Origin: Endozoicomonas sp. 8E
GTDB lineage: Bacteria; Pseudomonadota; Gammaproteobacteria; Pseudomonadales; Endozoicomonadaceae
Assembly (NCBI RefSeq): GCF_032883915.1
Contig: NZ_CP120717.1
Span: 6,610,001-6,674,000, forward strand
DNA length: 64,000 bases
Direction: 5' to 3'
The notes beneath the pieces are model-generated. The model saw only the letters and a list, made by a program, of their open reading frames with translations. It had not been told where the DNA came from and did no database searches. A program made the position numbers and the translations under genes. Shown in pieces: positions 61,088 to 64,000 of this stretch; the stretch's first letter is position 1; every line of letters begins with the position of its first letter.

Positions 61088-61141
61088 AAGGGCTTTCCAA
61101 GCGCTAAGGGCTTCCCATGCGCTAAGGGCTTTATGCCAGCC
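61088..61141 (-). repeat. Three imperfect 18-bp tandem repeats between rplJ and rplL
   Basis: Units start at 61088, 61106 and 61124, each AAGGGCTT followed by variable bases; the first two share GCGCT ends. A weaker AAAAGGCTT follows at 61142. The array lies directly in the rplJ-rplL spacer. Confidence 0.7.
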
Positions 61142-61148
61142 AAAAGGC

Positions 61149-61679
61149 TTAAGCGGCTTTCTTTTTCTCGTCTGCAACAGCTGCCATTACACGTGTAATG
61201 CTGCTTGGGAACTCGTTCAGAGTTCTTGCCAGCTTGGTTACAGGTGCAATCATTACACTCATCAGCATCGCGCGAGCCTGATCCAGAGTAGGCATCTTGG
61301 CCAGAACATCAATCTGTTCTGCGCCCAGAAGCTGTCCAGAGATGGACAGAGCCTTAACTTCCAGAGCATCGTTCTCTTTAGCGAAGTCCTTAATCAGACG
61401 CGCGGCAGCGCCCGGATCTTCCTGAGAGAAGGCCAGCACAGTTGGACCAACCAGAGAATCTTGCAGGCACTCAAAATCAGTACCTTCAACAGCGCGCCTG
61501 GCCAGGGTATTACGTACAACCTTCAGGTATACGTTACCTTCACGAGCCTGCTTACGCAGTTGAGTCATCTGGTCAACCGTGAGACCACGGTAGTCCGCGA
61601 TTACAGCCGACAGAGCGCTTTGTGCAGCCTCGCTGACTTCGGCGACAATCGCCTTCTTGTCTTCGAGTCCTAACGCCAT
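61149..61679 (-). CDS. rplJ: 50S ribosomal protein L10
   Basis: A 176-residue L10 with [20 protein letters not shown] and [20 protein letters not shown]. The C-terminal helix anchors L7/L12 dimers on the stalk. In E. coli the L10-L7/L12 complex represses its own mRNA through the leader upstream; an equivalent leader is annotated here. Confidence 0.98.
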   Translation of the reverse strand: MALGLEDKKAIVAEVSEAAQSALSAVIADYRGLTVDQMTQLRKQAREGNVYLKVVRNTLARRAVEGTDFECLQDSLVGPTVLAFSQEDPGAAARLIKDFAKENDALEVKALSISGQLLGAEQIDVLAKMPTLDQARAMLMSVMIAPVTKLARTLNEFPSSITRVMAAVADEKKKAA

Positions 61680-61900
61680 TGGCTTTACTCCAAATTATGA
61701 ACTTAACACCCGGCTATTCAGCCATTGAGTAACCGGGCAGTTACAATACGGTGAAGGGTTAATAACAAAATACTAAAACAGTCTTTTGTATTACTCACCG
61801 TCTACGCAGGAAATTAAGCGTCGATCTTTTTGTCAGGCCTCCTGGCCCAACCCTGATTTAACAGGCACAAATCTTCACACCTACGATCTTTGACGGCCTC
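61680..61900 (-). promoter_or_regulatory. Likely L10 leader (autoregulatory RNA) upstream of rplJ
   Basis: The rplA-rplJ spacer (about 345 bp in all) contains a stem 61705-61713 with 61733-61742 close to the rplJ start, and CCTGCGTAGACGGTGAGTAA further upstream. By position and length it fits the L10 leader that binds L10-L7/L12. The fold was not computed. Confidence 0.5.
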
Positions 61901-62024
61901 CGAAAACCAGAGACCCCAAAGTCTTTCGGACACTGCAGATATCCTGCCTGCAGCTTTCCACTATTCATTTACCAGCTCAGGGCTGACTATCAGATCAGAG
62001 CTGTTTTCAGCAAAGCTGTGAATG

Positions 62025-62720
62025 TTAGATATTCAGGGAGCTCATGTCGATAGTCAGACCCGGACCCATGGTAGAGGACAGAGTGACCTTCTTCATGTAA
62101 ACACCCTTGCTGGAAGAAGGCTTCAGCTTCTTCAATTCAGCCAGCAGTGCTTCAGCGTTCTCTTGCAGGGAGCCCGCTTCAAAATCGATCTTACCGATGC
62201 CTGCGTGGATAATACCGTTCTTGTCAGTACGGAAACGAACCTGACCGGCTTTGGCGTTTTTAACCGCTTCAGCAACATTTGGAGTAACGGTACCCACTTT
62301 TGGGTTGGGCATCAGGCCGCGTGGCCCCAGAATCTGGCCAAGCTGACCTACAACGCGCATCGCATCCGGAGAAGCGATAACTACGTCAAAATTCATTTCG
62401 CCCGCTTTAACCTGAGCAGCCAGATCGTCCATACCAACGATCTCAGCACCAGCTTCTTTAGCTGCTTCAGCGTTAGCACCCTGTGTGAATACAGCAACAC
62501 GAACGTCTTTGCCAGTACCTGCAGGCAGAACGGTAGAGCCACGGACAACCTGATCAGATTTACGAGGATCCACACCCAGGTTCACAGAAATCTCAACAGA
62601 TTCTTTGAACTTAACGCTGGATACTTCTTTCAGAACGTTAGCAGCTTCTTCGAAGGAGTAAGCCTTTTCAGCTACAACCTTCTCAGCAATCATCTTGGCG
62701 CGCTTGGTCATCTTAGCCAT
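62025..62720 (-). CDS. rplA: 50S ribosomal protein L1
   Basis: A 231-residue L1 with [20 protein letters not shown] and [20 protein letters not shown]. It forms the mobile stalk that guides deacylated tRNA out of the E site. In E. coli it represses the L11 operon at a site upstream of rplK. Its start overlaps the rplK stop by one base. Confidence 0.98.
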   Translation of the reverse strand: MAKMTKRAKMIAEKVVAEKAYSFEEAANVLKEVSSVKFKESVEISVNLGVDPRKSDQVVRGSTVLPAGTGKDVRVAVFTQGANAEAAKEAGAEIVGMDDLAAQVKAGEMNFDVVIASPDAMRVVGQLGQILGPRGLMPNPKVGTVTPNVAEAVKNAKAGQVRFRTDKNGIIHAGIGKIDFEAGSLQENAEALLAELKKLKPSSSKGVYMKKVTLSSTMGPGLTIDMSSLNI

Positions 62721-63154
62721 TATTCCACACCCTCCACGTTGACACCCATGGAACGAGCAGAACCAGCAATGGTACGGACTGCCGCATCTTCGTCTGCTGC
62801 AGTCAGATCAGGCTCTTTAATCTTGGCCACTTCCAGCAGCTGCTCACGAGTAGCAGCACCCACTTTTTCAGTGTTAGGGCGACCGGAGCCTTTCTTCAAC
62901 TTCAGAACTTTCTTCAGCAGTACAGATGCAGGCGGAGTCTTGGTCTCAAAGGTGAAGCTACGATCGCCGTATACGGTAATTATTACCGGAATCGGCATAC
63001 CAGCATCCATCTCTTGAGTCTTTGCGTTGAACGCCTTACAAAACTCCATGATGTTCACGCCGTGTTGACCCAGAGCAGGACCAACAGGTGGTGAAGGATT
63101 AGCTTTACCTGCAGGAACCTGCAGTTTGATGTAAGCTTCGACTTTTTTAGCCAT
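62720..63154 (-). CDS. rplK: 50S ribosomal protein L11
   Basis: A 144-residue L11 with the proline-rich N-terminal domain [20 protein letters not shown] and the RNA-binding C-terminal domain. It forms the GTPase-associated centre with 23S rRNA and is the site of thiopeptide action and of RelA sensing. It is the first gene of the L11 operon after a terminator behind nusG. Confidence 0.98.
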   Translation of the reverse strand: MAKKVEAYIKLQVPAGKANPSPPVGPALGQHGVNIMEFCKAFNAKTQEMDAGMPIPVIITVYGDRSFTFETKTPPASVLLKKVLKLKKGSGRPNTEKVGAATREQLLEVAKIKEPDLTAADEDAAVRTIAGSARSMGVNVEGVE

Positions 63155-63249
63155 ATCAACCTCAACAATGGGTCATCGCTTTAGCAGTTATTACCGGCTT
63201 TCACCAGAAGCATCCGCCTCAGCTACCCGTTCCGGGCTTACGCCCTTCA

Positions 63250-63284
63250 GATAAAAACCCCGCACTGCTTACGCAGCACAGGGT
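63250..63284 (-). terminator. Terminator between nusG and rplK
   Basis: Twelve-pair stem (63257-63268 with 63273-63284, three G-U pairs, loop GTAA on the transcribed strand) followed by TTTTTATC. It ends the secE-nusG transcript; the promoter for rplK must lie in the next about 100 bp. Confidence 0.82.
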
Positions 63285-63332
63285 CTTGAATTTTTTAAAG
63301 CCTGTTATGCCTCAAGACCCGCTCAAGACTGA

Positions 63333-63866
63333 TCAAACTTTTTCAACCTGGACAAACTCCAGCTCAACCGGTGTAGAGCGACCGAAGATCATTACTGCAA
63401 CATGCAAACGACTCTTCTCATAGTTGACTTCTTCCACCACACCATTGAAGTCTGCAAACGGCCCATCAATAACTCTAACCATCTCACCAGGTTCGAACAA
63501 CGTCTTGGGACGTGGCTTCTCAACACCTTCCTGAACACGCTGCAGTATGGCATCCGCTTCTTTTTCGGTGATAGGCGCAGGCTTGTCCGCCGTACCACCA
63601 ATAAAACCCATGACTCGAGGAGTATCTTTAATAAGATGCCAGCTATCTTCGTTCATTTCCATCTGGACTAATACATATCCAGGGAAGAATTTACGCTCAC
63701 TTTTGCGCTTCTGACCGTTTCTGATTTCAACCACTTCTTCGGTAGGCACCAGAATCTCACCAAAGAGATCCTCCATACCGTGAAGCTTTACGCGCTCAAT
63801 CAGCGAACGCATCACCTGCTTTTCGTAGCCGGAGTAGGCATGAACCACATACCAACGTTTCGCCAT
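63333..63866 (-). CDS. nusG: Transcription elongation and antitermination factor NusG
   Basis: A 177-residue NusG. The NGN domain ([40 protein letters not shown]) binds the RNA polymerase clamp. The C-terminal KOW domain ([20 protein letters not shown]) binds Rho or S10. It lies 9 bp after secE, as in most bacteria. Confidence 0.98.
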   Translation of the reverse strand: MAKRWYVVHAYSGYEKQVMRSLIERVKLHGMEDLFGEILVPTEEVVEIRNGQKRKSERKFFPGYVLVQMEMNEDSWHLIKDTPRVMGFIGGTADKPAPITEKEADAILQRVQEGVEKPRPKTLFEPGEMVRVIDGPFADFNGVVEEVNYEKSRLHVAVMIFGRSTPVELEFVQVEKV

Positions 63867-63875
63867 TATTTATCC

Positions 63876-64000
63876 CTATCCAATCAGGCTGCTGATGATC
63901 CAGCCTAGCAGAGAATCAAGCGCCCACAAAATGAGCCCCATAATAACAACCACAGCTACAACGATCAGCGTGGTCTGAACAGTTTCCTGACGAGTTGGCC
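63876..64000 (-). CDS. secE: Preprotein translocase subunit SecE, C-terminal part
   Basis: The frame open to the window edge reads PTRQETVQTTLIVVAVVVIM, then GLILWALDSLLGWIISSLIG and a stop at 63876. This is the amphipathic helix plus last membrane helix of SecE, which clamps SecY. The N-terminus lies outside the window. Confidence 0.93.
   Translation of the reverse strand, partial: PTRQETVQTTLIVVAVVVIMGLILWALDSLLGWIISSLIG

Overview
This window reads as chromosomal DNA of a gammaproteobacterium. The ribosomal, RpoB/RpoC, UvrA, GlpX and SecY proteins are all of gammaproteobacterial type. The mix of phosphonate use, toxin-antitoxin debris, eukaryote-like RING proteins and glycine-zipper paralogs suggests a marine, animal-associated lineage such as Endozoicomonadaceae; that taxonomic placement is inference.

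Region 1 (1-12.1 kb): the start of a TauE/SafE-type exporter, a class-III aminotransferase, a divergent MocR-type regulator, a complete polar amino-acid ABC transporter (binding protein, two permeases, ATPase), riboflavin synthase, uvrA and a bactofilin. The first genes look like one uptake-and-transamination module for an amino compound, possibly taurine-like. Region 2 (12.4-26.9 kb): a decayed permease tail, then the alpha (rplQ-rpoA-rpsDKM), spc (rpmJ-secY-...-rplN) and S10 (rpsQ...rpsJ) ribosomal operons, all on the minus strand, with a clear sigma70 promoter ahead of rpsJ. Region 3 (26.9-35.4 kb): an accessory island between rpsJ and tuf. It holds an IS607-type tnpB with a truncated tnpA, three tandem copies of a glycine-zipper gene, a predicted phosphonate operon (TmpA/TmpB-like oxygenases plus a 2-aminoethylphosphonate-type binding protein) and a toxin-antitoxin remnant. 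Region 4 (35.4-40.0 kb): the str operon tuf-fusA-rpsG-rpsL with its own promoter.

Region 5 (40.1-51.7 kb): a second accessory island between rpsL and rpoC. It carries glpX, two tandemly duplicated RING-like membrane-protein genes (the duplication copied the 3' end of glpX), a secreted protein with a possible nuclease fold, a YgiW/YdeI-type OB-fold protein, a large choice-of-anchor lipoprotein, a damaged HigBA pair, nhaA, an orphan secreted protein, a Fic-family protein behind an 11-bp iteron array, and a frameshifted PIN toxin with its antitoxin. Region 6 (51.7-64 kb): rpoC, rpoB, rplL, rplJ, rplA, rplK, nusG and the end of secE.

In Pseudomonas-type genomes the order secE-nusG-rplKAJL-rpoBC-rpsLG-fusA-tuf-rpsJ... 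is contiguous. Here the same order and strand are kept but the cluster is split at two operon boundaries by islands rich in mobile, duplicated and host-interaction-like genes. Each core block keeps its own promoter and/or terminator. The strongest candidates for something undescribed are the RING-like pair, the triplicated glycine-zipper family and the Fic gene with its iterons. No tRNA, rRNA or CRISPR array was recognised.
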